Below are positions 30,398 to 38,567 of a DNA stretch of 64,000 nt, in pieces (the stretch's first letter is position 1; every line of letters starts with the position of its first letter). The notes under the pieces were generated by a model that saw nothing but the letters and a program-made list of their open reading frames with translations, was not told where the DNA came from and did no database searches. This stretch comes from Piscinibacter sp047600445. Lineage in GTDB: Bacteria > Pseudomonadota > Gammaproteobacteria > Burkholderiales > Burkholderiaceae_C. The DNA lies in NCBI RefSeq assembly GCF_047600445.1, contig NZ_JASGKT010000001.1, positions 248,001-312,000 on the forward strand, read 5' to 3'. The translations under genes and the position numbers were made by a program.

Positions 30398-31563
30398 GAT
30401 GGAGCCCCAACCTCCTTCGCGAGGTTGTCGAAGCAGGCGCGCAGCACGCCGTGGTAGCGCGCGTCGTCGAGCAGGAAGGCGTCGTGGCCGTGCGGCGCGG
30501 CGATCTCGGCGTAGCTGACGCGGTGCCGGTTGTCGAGCAGCGCCTTGACGATCTCGCGCGAGCGCGCCGGCGAGAAGCGCCAGTCGGTGGTGAAGCTCAC
30601 GAGCTGGAAGCGGCAGGCCGCGCCGGCGAAGGCGCGCGTCAGGTCGCCGCCGTGCTCGCGCGCGGGGTCGAAGTAGTCGAGCGCGCGCGTGATCAGCAGG
30701 TAGGTGTTGGCGTCGAAGTACTCGCTGAACTTGTCGCCCTGGTGGCGCAGGTAGCTCTCGATCTCGAACTCGATCTCCTGCGTCGAGTAGCCATACTCGG
30801 CGGCGCGCACGTCGACGGGCAGGGACCCGTCGACACGGGTTCTTCGGCCGAATTTCGCCTCCATCGCGTCGTCGGACAGGTAGGTGATGTGGCCGATCAT
30901 GCGCGCCACGCGCAGCCCGCGCTTGGGCACCACGCCGTGCGCGTAGTAGTGGCCGCCGTGGAACTCGGGGTCGGTGACGATGGCGCGCCGCGCCACCTCG
31001 TTGAAGGCGATGTTCTGCGCCGACAGGTTCGGCGCCGTGGCCACCGCGACGCACAGCCGCAGCCGCTGCGGATGGCGCAGCGACCACGACAGCGCCTGCA
31101 TGCCGCCCAGGCTGCCGCCGAGCACCGCGGCGAGCTGCGCGACGCCGAGCCGGTCGAGCAGGCGCGCCTGCGCATCGACCCAGTCTTCCACCGTCACCAC
31201 CGGGAAGTCGGCGCCGTAGATGCGGCCCGTCGCCGGGTTGACGTGCATCGGCCCGGTCGAACCGAAGCACGAGCCGGGGTTGTTGACGCCGATCACGAAG
31301 AAGCGGTCGGTGTCCAGCGGCTTGCCCGGGCCGACGAGGTTGTCCCACCAGCCCTCGCTGCGCGGCTCGCCGGCATGGGTGCCGGCCACGTGGTGCGAGG
31401 CGTTCAGCGCGTGGCACACCAGCACGGCGTTGCTCTTGTCGGCGTTGAGCGTGCCGTAGGTTTCGTAGACCAGCGTGTAGTCGGCGAGCTGCGCGCCGCT
31501 CCTCAGCGGCAGCGGCTCGGCGAACCGCATCGCCTTCGCCTCGACATCCCCCAGCGATCCCAT
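30394..31563 (-). CDS. metX: Homoserine O-acyltransferase MetX
   Basis: 389 residues from the ATG at 31563 (GAGG upstream); an alternative upstream start would add 12 residues. Alpha/beta-hydrolase fold with the acyl-enzyme Ser in LGGSLGGMQAL, substrate loop CHALNASHHVAG, GVNNPGSCFGSTGP, and the His/Asp late in the sequence (SFTTDWRFSP, PHGHDAFLL). It transfers an acyl group from CoA to L-homoserine. Many proteobacterial MetX proteins partnered with MetW use succinyl-CoA instead of acetyl-CoA, which I cannot decide from sequence by eye. It starts an operon with metW, and its leader contains a terminator-like hairpin just before the ribosome site. Confidence 0.94.
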
Positions 31564-31572
31564 GTGACCTCG

Positions 31573-31616
31573 AGAAAAAGAAACACCCGGCGCCGCCAAG
31601 AGCGGAACGCCGGGTG
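31573..31616 (-). terminator. Intrinsic terminator/attenuator in the metX leader
   Basis: On the minus strand a 9-bp stem (CACCCGGCG / CGCCGGGTG, 15-base loop) is followed by TTTCTTTTTC, ending 10 bases before the metX start. An A-rich run on the other side (AAAGAAGAAC) can extend the stem. No leftward gene lies upstream, so the hairpin can only act on the metX transcript or on a rightward RNA, for which TTCTTCTTT provides a poorer U-tract. Confidence 0.65.
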
Positions 31617-31634
31617 CGTTCTTCTTTAGCGGAA

Positions 31635-31662
31635 TTTATAGAGCGCTCGCAAGCCGGAACAA
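31635..31662 (-). promoter_or_regulatory. Probable sigma70 promoter for metXW
   Basis: On the minus strand TTGTTC (31662-31657) and TATAAA (31640-31635) are separated by 16 bases. Transcription would start near 31628, giving a leader of about 65 bases that includes the terminator-like hairpin. A second possible -10 (TATACT) lies at 31687-31682 without a good -35. Confidence 0.55.
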
Positions 31663-31744
31663 ATCAGCGCTGGAAGCGGCCAGTATAGCGGCCGGGACAC
31701 GGGGCCGGTGCTAAGCTGTTTGCCGCCCCACACGGAGATACGCC

Positions 31745-32896
31745 ATGCCCGGACTGCTGCCCGACGTCGACCCCGACGGCCTGCTCGAATACTCGGTGGT
31801 CTACACCGACCGCGCGCTCAACCACATGTCGCGCAAGTTCCAGGGCGTGATGCGCGACATCTCGTCCGTGCTGAAGGACGCCTACCAGGCGCGCTCGGCC
31901 ATCGTCGTGCCCGGCAGCGGCAGCTTCGGCATGGAGTCGGTGGCGCGCCAGTTCGCCACGGGCAAGCCGGTGCTGGTGATCCGCAACGGCTGGTTCAGCT
32001 TCCGCTGGACGCAGATCTTCGAGATGGGCGGCATCGCCGCCTCGGTGTCGGTGCTGAAGGCGCGCACGCAGGGCGGCGGCCGCCAGCAGCCCTTCGCGCC
32101 GGCGCCCGTCGCCGAGGTGGTGGCCGCGATCCACAAGGACAAGCCGGCCGTGGTGTTCGCCCCGCACGTCGAGACCGCCGCCGGCCTGGTGCTGCCCGAC
32201 GACTACCTGAAGGCGGTGGCCGACGCGGTGCACGAGGTGGGCGGCCTGTTCGTGCTCGACTGCATCGCCTCCGGCGCGCTGTGGGTGGACATGAAGGCCA
32301 CCGGCGTCGACGTGCTGATCAGCGCGCCGCAAAAGGGCTGGAGCGGCTCGCCGTGCTGCGCCTTCGTGATGCTCGGCGAACGCGCGCGCACGGCGATCGA
32401 CGCCACCACCAGCAGCAGCTTCGCGATGGACCTGAAGAAGTGGCTCGCGGTGATGGAGACCTACGAAAACGGCGCGCACGTCTACCACACCACGATGCCG
32501 ACCGACGCGCTGGCGAAGACGCGCGACGTGATGGTCGAGACGCGCACGATCGGCTTCGAGAAGCTGCGCGCCGCGCAGATCGAACTGGGCCGCAAGGTGC
32601 GCGCGCTGCTGGTGCGCCGCGGCTTCCCCAGCGTCGCCGCCGAAGGCTTCCAGGCCGCCGGCGTGGTGGTGAGCTACACCGACGACGACGGCCTGCACAC
32701 CGGCAAGGCCTTCCTCGCCGAAGGTCTGCAAAGCGCCTCGGGCGTGCCGCTGCAATGCGACGAGCCGGCCGACTTCAAGACCTTCCGCCTCGGGCTGTTC
32801 GGGCTGGAGAAGCTGCAGCACGTGGACCGCACGGTGGCGAACCTGGAAGCGGCGCTGGACCGGATCGCGGCGAAGGGGGAGCGGGCGGCGGCTTGA
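31745..32896 (+). CDS. Class V aminotransferase (serine-pyruvate / alanine-glyoxylate aminotransferase family)
   Basis: A 383-residue PLP enzyme. The Schiff-base lysine is in ISAPQKGWSGSPCCAF, the PLP-contact Asp in LFVLDCIASGAL, and the PLP-phosphate region in PGSGSFGMESVARQ. The family includes alanine-glyoxylate and serine-glyoxylate aminotransferases, so a role in glyoxylate/serine metabolism fits, and malate synthase G occurs in the same window, though not adjacent. The ribosome site is GGAGA upstream of ATG 31745. It is divergent from metX across 180 bases. Confidence 0.9.
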   Translation: MPGLLPDVDPDGLLEYSVVYTDRALNHMSRKFQGVMRDISSVLKDAYQARSAIVVPGSGSFGMESVARQFATGKPVLVIRNGWFSFRWTQIFEMGGIAASVSVLKARTQGGGRQQPFAPAPVAEVVAAIHKDKPAVVFAPHVETAAGLVLPDDYLKAVADAVHEVGGLFVLDCIASGALWVDMKATGVDVLISAPQKGWSGSPCCAFVMLGERARTAIDATTSSSFAMDLKKWLAVMETYENGAHVYHTTMPTDALAKTRDVMVETRTIGFEKLRAAQIELGRKVRALLVRRGFPSVAAEGFQAAGVVVSYTDDDGLHTGKAFLAEGLQSASGVPLQCDEPADFKTFRLGLFGLEKLQHVDRTVANLEAALDRIAAKGERAAA

Positions 32897-32935
32897 GGGC
32901 TGCGATCCGCATCGAGGCTTCCGATCGCTTGACGC

Positions 32936-33415
32936 TCACGCCGCCTCCCGCCTCACCAGCGCACCAGCCACCCCCACACCGAACAGCACCAGCAGCGCCC
33001 ACTTCGCCGCCGACGCCAGTGCCGCCACGGCGTACACCGACGCCAAACCGAAGCGCGGCTCGGCCGTGAGCCACCAGTGCAGCACGTTCTCCGCCGCGTC
33101 GAACACGGCAGCCAGCGGCAGCGTCCAGGCCGCCAGGCGCCGCCGCCGAGGCGACGAACGGGAGAAGAGGTCCGTGCGCGTGGCCAGCAGGAAGCCGAAC
33201 GCGCCGTAGCCGAGCAGCAGCGCGAAGTCGAGCGGCAGGTGCGCGCGGTACCGGGCCAGATGCTCGGGCGGCCAGGCGTGGATGATCCGGGCGAAGGCCT
33301 GCGGCGTGAACGCGAGCTGCAGCGCCAGCACGCCGGGCTTCAGGGGCGCGAGGTAGAACGCCAGGCCGGCCCCCAACGCCAGGACGCTGCATCCGGTGAA
33401 CCTGAGCGCGAACAT
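32936..33415 (-). CDS. Small polytopic membrane protein, unknown function
   Basis: 159 residues from ATG 33415, the first start giving a hydrophobic N-terminus. About four transmembrane helices are visible: CSVLALGAGLAFYLAP, LDFALLLGYGAFGFLLA, LAAWTLPLAAVFDAAENVLHWWL, and WALLVLFGVGVAGAL. The FDAAENVL segment within the third helix recurs in uncharacterised proteobacterial integral membrane proteins. An upstream in-frame extension would be only R/G repeats and is unlikely. Converges with the aminotransferase gene, 39 bases apart. Confidence 0.65.
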   Translation of the reverse strand: MFALRFTGCSVLALGAGLAFYLAPLKPGVLALQLAFTPQAFARIIHAWPPEHLARYRAHLPLDFALLLGYGAFGFLLATRTDLFSRSSPRRRRLAAWTLPLAAVFDAAENVLHWWLTAEPRFGLASVYAVAALASAAKWALLVLFGVGVAGALVRREAA

Positions 33416-33578
33416 GGTGGGTGGCCTGCCTCCGGCGCGCAGCTTGCCACAGCGGCGGCGCCCGCCGCCGCGCCGCCGGCGGCCCCGCGCTGCGGGGATG
33501 GCGCCCACCGGGTTGCGGGGATGCGACAGCTCCGTGCGAATCTGACAATCCCTATGTCATCGATCCGTCACCGACGTC

Positions 33579-34223
33579 ATGCCCCGCGCCTTCCTGCTGA
33601 TCAACGACCCGCTGGTCGCCGAAGGCATGCGCGCCTCCATCGACGCCGTGCCGGGGCTGAAGACGGTGGGCTGGGCCACCACGATCGAGCAGGCGCGTGC
33701 GCAACTGCCCGCGCTCGGCGCCGACCTGGTGCTGGCCGACCTGCAACTGGCCGACGGCTGCGTGGCCGGCCTGGTCGAGGAACTGGCCACCAGCGGCCGC
33801 TACGGCTCGCCGAAGACGCTGCTGACCACGCTCTCGCTGGACGACCCGCAACTGCTGGCCGTGCTGGCGCGCGGCGCCGACGGCTACTTCGTGCAGGGCC
33901 AGTCGAGCCGCATGCTGATCGCGACGATCGAGCAGGTGCTGGCCGGCGGCGCCGAGATGGCGCCGGCGATCGCGCGCCAGGTGAAGGCGCACTTCGACGC
34001 CTCGGCCTGGACGGGGTACGAGCCGCTCGACGAGAACAACCCACGGCATCCGGATCGCGTCGAGCGCCAGGTGCTGCAATGGACCTGCGACGGCTTCCTG
34101 CCGCACGAGATCGCGCGCGACCTGCGCATCAGCACCCGCGAGGTGGCGCAGCGCATGCGCACGCTGTACCGCAAGCTGCACCTCGACCGGCGCACCGCGT
34201 CGCCGTCGCTGCAAATGCTCTGA
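33579..34223 (+). CDS. Response-regulator-like protein with LuxR-type DNA-binding domain, degenerate receiver
   Basis: 214 residues. An N-terminal receiver-like domain (Asn9/Asp10, putative phospho-acceptor Asp54 in LADLQLAD, Thr83/84) is followed by a C-terminal helix-turn-helix of LuxR/NarL type (DGFLPHEIARDLRISTREVAQRM). The invariant receiver Lys is replaced: the segment reads GYFVQGQ, with Gln106 in its place. One of the two N-terminal acidic residues is Asn. Phosphorylation control is therefore doubtful, and the protein may bind DNA constitutively or respond to another signal. No histidine kinase gene is adjacent. It converges with a GST gene across a repeat. Confidence 0.8.
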   Translation: MPRAFLLINDPLVAEGMRASIDAVPGLKTVGWATTIEQARAQLPALGADLVLADLQLADGCVAGLVEELATSGRYGSPKTLLTTLSLDDPQLLAVLARGADGYFVQGQSSRMLIATIEQVLAGGAEMAPAIARQVKAHFDASAWTGYEPLDENNPRHPDRVERQVLQWTCDGFLPHEIARDLRISTREVAQRMRTLYRKLHLDRRTASPSLQML

Positions 34224-34228
34224 CCAAT

Positions 34229-34270
34229 CCCGTTCGGGCCGGGCCCTTCGACAAGATCAGGGCGAACGGG
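34229..34270. repeat. Short extragenic repeat, copy 2, inside an inverted repeat
   Basis: The 25-base core at 34246-34270 matches the copy at 3445-3469 at 22 positions. Here it is bracketed by CCCGTTCG (34229-34236) and CGAACGGG (34263-34270), which can pair to form a hairpin between two convergent genes. Confidence 0.6.
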
Positions 34271-34276
34271 TTTCCA

Positions 34277-34900
34277 TCAGGCCGCGGGCGGCCGGGTGTC
34301 GATGAAGCTCTGCCGCGCCTCCAGCTTCTCGGCCAGCTTGGCGAGGTTGGCGTGGCGGGCGCGCCAGTCGATCTGCGGGAAGCGGAAGTCGAGGTAGCCG
34401 AGCGCGCAGCCGACCGCGATGTCGGCCAGCGACATGTGCACGCCCGCGCACCAGGGCTTGTCGGCCAGGCCGGTGCCCATCGACGTCAGCGCGGTGTCGA
34501 CGCGGCCGAGCTGGCGCTCGATCCAGGCCGGCGAGCGCTGGCCTTCGGCGCGCCCCGGCCAGGTGGCCTCGAGGCGCGCGAGCACGGCTGCATCGAGCAG
34601 CCCGTCGGCCAGCGCCTCCCAGGTGCGCACCTCGGTGCGGCCGCGGCCCGATTCGGGAATCAGCCGGTTCAGCGGCGAGCGCGTGTCGAGGTATTCGACG
34701 ATCACGCGCGAGTCGAACACCGCCTCGCCGCCTTCCAGCACCAGGCAGGGCACCTTGCCCAGCGGGTTGGCCTTGAGGATGGTGTCGGCGTTCCAGACGT
34801 CCTCGAGTTCGAACTGGTAGTCGAGCTTCTTCTCGGCCAGCACGATGCGCACCTTGCGCACGTACGGGCTGGTGAGAGCGCCGATGAGCTTCATCGTCAT
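34277..34900 (-). CDS. Glutathione S-transferase family protein (YibF-like)
   Basis: 207 residues. The thioredoxin-like N-terminal domain (KLIGALTSPYVRKVRIVLAEKKL) carries a Ser-Pro-Tyr near residue 10, the usual site of the catalytic residue in bacterial GSTs, then NPLGKVPCLVLEGG with the cis-Pro and DSRVIVEYLD for glutathione gamma-glutamyl binding. An all-helical C-terminal domain follows. The substrate is unknown; detoxification or a dehalogenation-type role is possible. Either ATG 34900 or ATG 34894 may be the start. Single gene. Confidence 0.88.
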   Translation of the reverse strand: MTMKLIGALTSPYVRKVRIVLAEKKLDYQFELEDVWNADTILKANPLGKVPCLVLEGGEAVFDSRVIVEYLDTRSPLNRLIPESGRGRTEVRTWEALADGLLDAAVLARLEATWPGRAEGQRSPAWIERQLGRVDTALTSMGTGLADKPWCAGVHMSLADIAVGCALGYLDFRFPQIDWRARHANLAKLAEKLEARQSFIDTRPPAA

Positions 34901-35042
34901 GCCGTCGTTCTTTTGTGTCGTCCCTGCTGCGATTCATTCTAGGGGCTGGCGCCGGCGACTCCCGGGTTCGAAGGCGCGTGAATGCGGGGTCCGGCCCGTT
35001 CGAGGGGATGCGCGGCGTGCGCTTCGGGCGTTCATTGCAGGC

Positions 35043-35714
35043 ATGCGCCTCGTCCTGCCCATTCCGATGCGAACCGCGCCGCGCGCGCGGGTGCAGACAC
35101 GCGCCGAGGAAATCGCCAACGCCGCCAGCCACGCGCTGGCCTGCGTGCTGCCGCTGGCGGCCTGGCCGGCGCTGTCGGCCGCCGCGCCGCGCCACAACGG
35201 CGCGCTCGGCACCGTCGCGGTGGGCGTGTTCTGCGCCACGATGGTGCTGGTGTTCCTGGCCTCGGCGGTCTACCACGCGCTGCCGCCGGGGCGCGCCAAG
35301 CTGTGGGCGCGCGCGGTGGACCACGCGGCGATCTACCTCTTCATCGCCGGCAGCGCCACGCCCTTCACGCTGGGCGCGATGGCCGGCTGGGCCGGCATCG
35401 CCACCTGCGCGCTGCTGTGGGCGCTGGCGCTGGCCGGCGCGGCGCTCAAGCTGATGCGCCGGCTGACGCAGCGGCGCCTGTCCACCGGGCTGTACCTGCT
35501 GCTGGGCTGGTGCGCGCTGCTGGCCGCGCTGCCCGGCGTGGCGGCGCTCGATGCCTCGGCGCTGGGCTGGCTGCTGGCCGGCGGCGTGGCCTACCTGGTC
35601 GGCACGGCCTTCTTCGTGTTCGACGCCTCGCTGCGCTTCGGCCACTTCATCTGGCACCTGTTCGTGATGGCCGGCAGCGGATGCCACCTCGCGGCCGCGA
35701 TGGCGTCGGTCTGA
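35043..35714 (+). CDS. Hemolysin III / TrhA family membrane protein (PAQR-like)
   Basis: 223 residues with about seven transmembrane segments. Family motifs are TRAEEIANAASHALACV near the start (the first conserved E and H), ASAVYHALPPGRAKLWARAVDHAAIYLFIAGSATP (S..YH and D..H) and RFGHFIWHLFVMAGSGCHLAA near the end (H..WH...GS..H). These His/Asp/Ser residues form the metal site of PAQR-type hydrolases. TrhA has been linked to membrane lipid and energy homeostasis in E. coli; the hemolysin name is historical. ATG 35043 has AGG just upstream. Confidence 0.88.
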   Translation: MRLVLPIPMRTAPRARVQTRAEEIANAASHALACVLPLAAWPALSAAAPRHNGALGTVAVGVFCATMVLVFLASAVYHALPPGRAKLWARAVDHAAIYLFIAGSATPFTLGAMAGWAGIATCALLWALALAGAALKLMRRLTQRRLSTGLYLLLGWCALLAALPGVAALDASALGWLLAGGVAYLVGTAFFVFDASLRFGHFIWHLFVMAGSGCHLAAAMASV

Positions 35715-35765
35715 GCGGCCACGGGTAGCGGACAATCGCGGCCCGACCTGCCGCGATTCGTTCTC

Positions 35766-36191
35766 TTGGACACCCTCGCCCCCGATGCGCCGCCGGCGGC
35801 GCTGCTCGCCGCCGCGCTGGCCGCCCGCGAACGGGCCTACGCGCCCTACTCGCGCTTCGCCGTCGGCGCCGCGCTGATCGACGAGCACGGCCGCGTCCAC
35901 GCCGGCTGCAACGTCGAGAACGCCGCCTACCCGGAAGGCCTGTGCGCCGAGGCGGTGGCGCTGGGCCAACTGGTGCTGGGCGGCGGCACGCGCGTCACCG
36001 CGGTGCTGGTGGCGGCGGATTCGGCGCGGCCCGTCACGCCCTGCGGCGGCTGCCGGCAGAAGCTGCGCGAGTTCGCCGGTGACGAGACGCCGGTGTGGTC
36101 GGCCGACACGCGGCGCGTCACCGCGCGCCACACGCTGGCCGGGTTGCTGCCGGCGAGCTTCGGGCCCGAGCAGCTCGCGCCGCCGCGATGA
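35766..36191 (+). CDS. cdd: Cytidine deaminase
   Basis: A 141-residue homotetrameric-type cytidine deaminase that converts cytidine and deoxycytidine to uridine forms. Zinc and catalytic motifs are NVENAAYPEGLCAEAVA (Cys and catalytic Glu) and PCGGCRQKLREF (two zinc Cys). The apparent start is TTG at 35766, as no in-frame ATG or GTG lies upstream of the conserved YAPYSRFAVGAAL block. The stop overlaps the start of the phosphorylase gene (ATGA), so this is the first gene of a cdd-pnp-deoC salvage operon. Confidence 0.92.
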   Translation: MDTLAPDAPPAALLAAALAARERAYAPYSRFAVGAALIDEHGRVHAGCNVENAAYPEGLCAEAVALGQLVLGGGTRVTAVLVAADSARPVTPCGGCRQKLREFAGDETPVWSADTRRVTARHTLAGLLPASFGPEQLAPPR

Positions 36192-37006
36192 GCCGGCCCG
36201 GCGTCGAGCAGGCAAATCCGTGCGCGGCGCGGCTGCTGGCGACGGGCCGCCGCCCGCGCATCGCGGTGCTGCTCGGCTCGGGCTGGGCACCGCTGGCACA
36301 GCGCGTCGCCGATCCGCTGTGCCTGCCTTATGCGCAGTTGCCGGGCTTTCCCGAGCCCGGCATCGCCGGCCACCGCGGCGAGCTGGTGCTGGGCCGCATC
36401 GGGCCGCACGAGGTGGCGGTGCTGTGCGGCCGCCGCCACGCCTACGAAGGCGGCGACGCCGCGGCGATGAAGCCGCCGATCGCCGCGCTGGCCGCCGCCG
36501 GCGTCGAGCTGCTGGTGCAGACCAACGCGGCCGGCAGCCTGGCCGATGCGATGCAGCCCGGCGAGCTGATGATGCTCACCGATCACCTCAACCTCGTTCA
36601 GCGCTCGCCGCTGCTCGGCGAGACGGGCGGCGCGCGCTTCGTCGACCTGCGCGACGCCTACGACCCCGCGCTGCGCGCGCAGGCCCAGGCGGCCGCGCGG
36701 CGCGCCGGGATCGTGCTGCACGAAGGCGTCTACGCCTGGGTGCTGGGCCCGCAGTTCGAGACGCCGGCGGAGATCCGCATGTTGCAGCGCCTGGGCGCGC
36801 AGGCGGTGGGCATGAGCACGGTGCCGGAGACCATCCTGGCGCGCCACGCCGGCCTGCGCGTGCTGGCCTTCTCGCTGCTGACCAACATGGGCTGCGGGCT
36901 GCGCGCCGAGGCGCTCAGCCACGCGCACACGCTGGCCGTGGCGGACGACGCCGCGCCGCGCGCGGTGGCGCTGCTCGAAGCGGTGATCGCCGCGCTGGAG
37001 TTGTGA
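36188..37006 (+). CDS. Purine nucleoside phosphorylase (trimeric type)
   Basis: 272 residues of the trimeric PNP/MTAP family (PunA/XapA group). It phosphorolyses inosine, guanosine or xanthosine to base plus ribose 1-phosphate. Motifs are LGSGW (phosphate-binding Ser), GRRHAYEGGD, QTNAAGSL, the purine-site YAWVLGPQFETPAEIRML with its Glu, and GMSTVPE. It is coupled to cdd by ATGA, and the next gene begins 3 bases after its stop. Specificity between hypoxanthine/guanine and xanthine nucleosides cannot be set by eye. Confidence 0.92.
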   Translation: MSRPGVEQANPCAARLLATGRRPRIAVLLGSGWAPLAQRVADPLCLPYAQLPGFPEPGIAGHRGELVLGRIGPHEVAVLCGRRHAYEGGDAAAMKPPIAALAAAGVELLVQTNAAGSLADAMQPGELMMLTDHLNLVQRSPLLGETGGARFVDLRDAYDPALRAQAQAAARRAGIVLHEGVYAWVLGPQFETPAEIRMLQRLGAQAVGMSTVPETILARHAGLRVLAFSLLTNMGCGLRAEALSHAHTLAVADDAAPRAVALLEAVIAALEL

Positions 37007-37008
37007 AC

Positions 37009-37752
37009 GTGAGCGAACGGACGCCGCACGACACCGCGCGCCTCGCGCTCGCCTGCCTGGACCTGACCAGCCTGAACGACGCCGACGGCGAAGCCGACGT
37101 ACAGCGCCTGGCCGAACGCGCGGCCGGCGCGCCGGGCCGCGTGGCGGCGCTGTGCGTGTGGCCGCGCCTCGTGCGCAGCGCGCTCGCCCACGCGCCGCGC
37201 GGCGTGGCGGTCGCGGCGGTGGCGAACTTTCCCGACGGCGGGGCCGACGTCGAACGCGCGCTGCGCGAAACCGGCCAGATCGTCGCCGCCGGCGCGCAGG
37301 AGGTCGACGTGGTGCTGCCGTGGCGCGCGCTCGCGGCCGGCGGCGACACCCAGACCGCGGCGCTGCTGCGCGCGGTGCGGCGCGAATGCGAGGGCCGCGT
37401 GCTGAAGGTGATTCTCGAAAGCGGCGAGCTGAAGAGCGCCGCGCTGATCGAGCGCGCCTCGCGCATCGCGCTGGCCGAAGGCGCCGACTTCCTCAAGACC
37501 AGCACCGGCAAGACACCCGTCGGCGCGACGCCCGACGCCGCGCGCACGATGCTGGAGGCGGTCGCGGCCGATGCCGGCGGCGCGCGGCGCGTCGGCTTCA
37601 AGGCCTCGGGCGGCGTGCGGCGCGTGGCCGATGCGGCGGTCTACCTCGACCTCGCCGAGCGGATTCTCGGCGGCGCCGCGTTGACGCCGCAGCGCCTGCG
37701 CCTGGGCGCCAGCGCGCTGCTCGACGACATCGAGCGCGTGCTGAGCGCCTGA
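37009..37752 (+). CDS. deoC: Deoxyribose-phosphate aldolase
   Basis: 247 residues, class I aldolase splitting 2-deoxyribose 5-phosphate to glyceraldehyde 3-phosphate and acetaldehyde. The Schiff-base Lys is in FLKTSTGKTPVGAT and the second active-site Lys in VGFKASGGVR; EVDVVLPW carries the conserved Asp and KVILESGEL the Glu. Start: GTG at 37009 has GGAG 8 bases upstream; the in-frame GTG at 37003 overlapping the previous stop is an alternative. Last gene of cdd-pnp-deoC and convergent with a GST gene, stop to stop. Confidence 0.92.
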   Translation: MSERTPHDTARLALACLDLTSLNDADGEADVQRLAERAAGAPGRVAALCVWPRLVRSALAHAPRGVAVAAVANFPDGGADVERALRETGQIVAAGAQEVDVVLPWRALAAGGDTQTAALLRAVRRECEGRVLKVILESGELKSAALIERASRIALAEGADFLKTSTGKTPVGATPDAARTMLEAVAADAGGARRVGFKASGGVRRVADAAVYLDLAERILGGAALTPQRLRLGASALLDDIERVLSA

Positions 37753-38466
37753 TCAGGCCTTGACCGGCCGCGCCGGGATGTTCAGCCCGCGCTGCACCGC
37801 CGGCCGCGCGCGGAAGGCGTCGAGCACGCGCCGCACGTTCTCTAACGCATCGAAGCCGACCAGTTCGCCCGCGCCGTAGAAGCCGACGAGGTTGTTCACC
37901 CAGGGCCAGATCGCGATGTCGGCGATCGTGTACTCGTCGCCCAGCATCCACGCGCGCCCGGCCAGGTGCCGGTCCAGCACGCTCAGCAGGCGTTTCGATT
38001 CGGCCACGTAGCGGTCGCGCGGGCGCTTGTCCTCGTAGTCCTTGCCGGCGAACTTGTGGAAGAAGCCGAGCTGGCCGAACATCGGCCCGACGCCGCCCAT
38101 CTGGAACATCAGCCACTGGATCGCCTGGTAGCGCGCGGCCGGGTCGGCGGGCAGGAAGCGGCCGCACTTCTCCGCGAGGTAGATCAGGATCGCGCCCGAC
38201 TCGAACAGCGCCAGCGGCCGGCCGCCCGGGCCGTCGGGGTCGAGGATCGCGGGGATCTTGTTGTTCGGGTTCAGCGACAGGAACTCCGGCGACAACTGGT
38301 CGTTCGTCTCGAAGCTCACCAGGTGCGGCTCGTAGGGCAGGCCCAGCTCTTCCAGCAGGATGGACACCTTCACGCCGTTGGGCGTGGGCAGCGAGTAGAG
38401 CTGCAGGCGATCCGGGTGCGCGGCGGGCCACTTGCGCGTGATGTCGAAGCGTGACAGGTCGGTCAT
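37753..38466 (-). CDS. Glutathione S-transferase-like protein (YfcG/YghU, Ure2-like group)
   Basis: 237 residues. The N-terminal LQLYSLPTPNGVKVSILLEELGLPYEPHLV with TPNG in place of a catalytic Ser/Tyr, and SPEFLSLNPNNKIPAILDPDGPGGRPLALFESGAILIYLAEK in parts, are typical of the YfcG/YghU group, which has disulfide-bond reductase activity with glutathione. Conserved C-terminal blocks include QWLMFQMGGVGPMFGQ and TIADIAIWPW. It lies on the opposite strand between deoC and deoA and so splits an otherwise rightward deo cluster. Confidence 0.9.
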   Translation of the reverse strand: MTDLSRFDITRKWPAAHPDRLQLYSLPTPNGVKVSILLEELGLPYEPHLVSFETNDQLSPEFLSLNPNNKIPAILDPDGPGGRPLALFESGAILIYLAEKCGRFLPADPAARYQAIQWLMFQMGGVGPMFGQLGFFHKFAGKDYEDKRPRDRYVAESKRLLSVLDRHLAGRAWMLGDEYTIADIAIWPWVNNLVGFYGAGELVGFDALENVRRVLDAFRARPAVQRGLNIPARPVKA

Positions 38467-38567
38467 GGAATGAAACGATGGAAGGGGTGCGGGAATTCTC
38501 GCGCCCGCGCCAAACACCCGGCACCGGGGAGGACAAGGCCGGCCGCCTTGCGGACAATCGCCGTTCC

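Noticed and set aside
31564..31740. SAM or SAH riboswitch upstream of metX
   Set aside because: The leader is too short and lacks the conserved helices; only a terminator-like hairpin and promoter are visible.
35043..35714. True haemolysin / virulence factor
   Set aside because: The TrhA/hemolysin III name is historical; the sequence is a housekeeping-type PAQR-like membrane protein.
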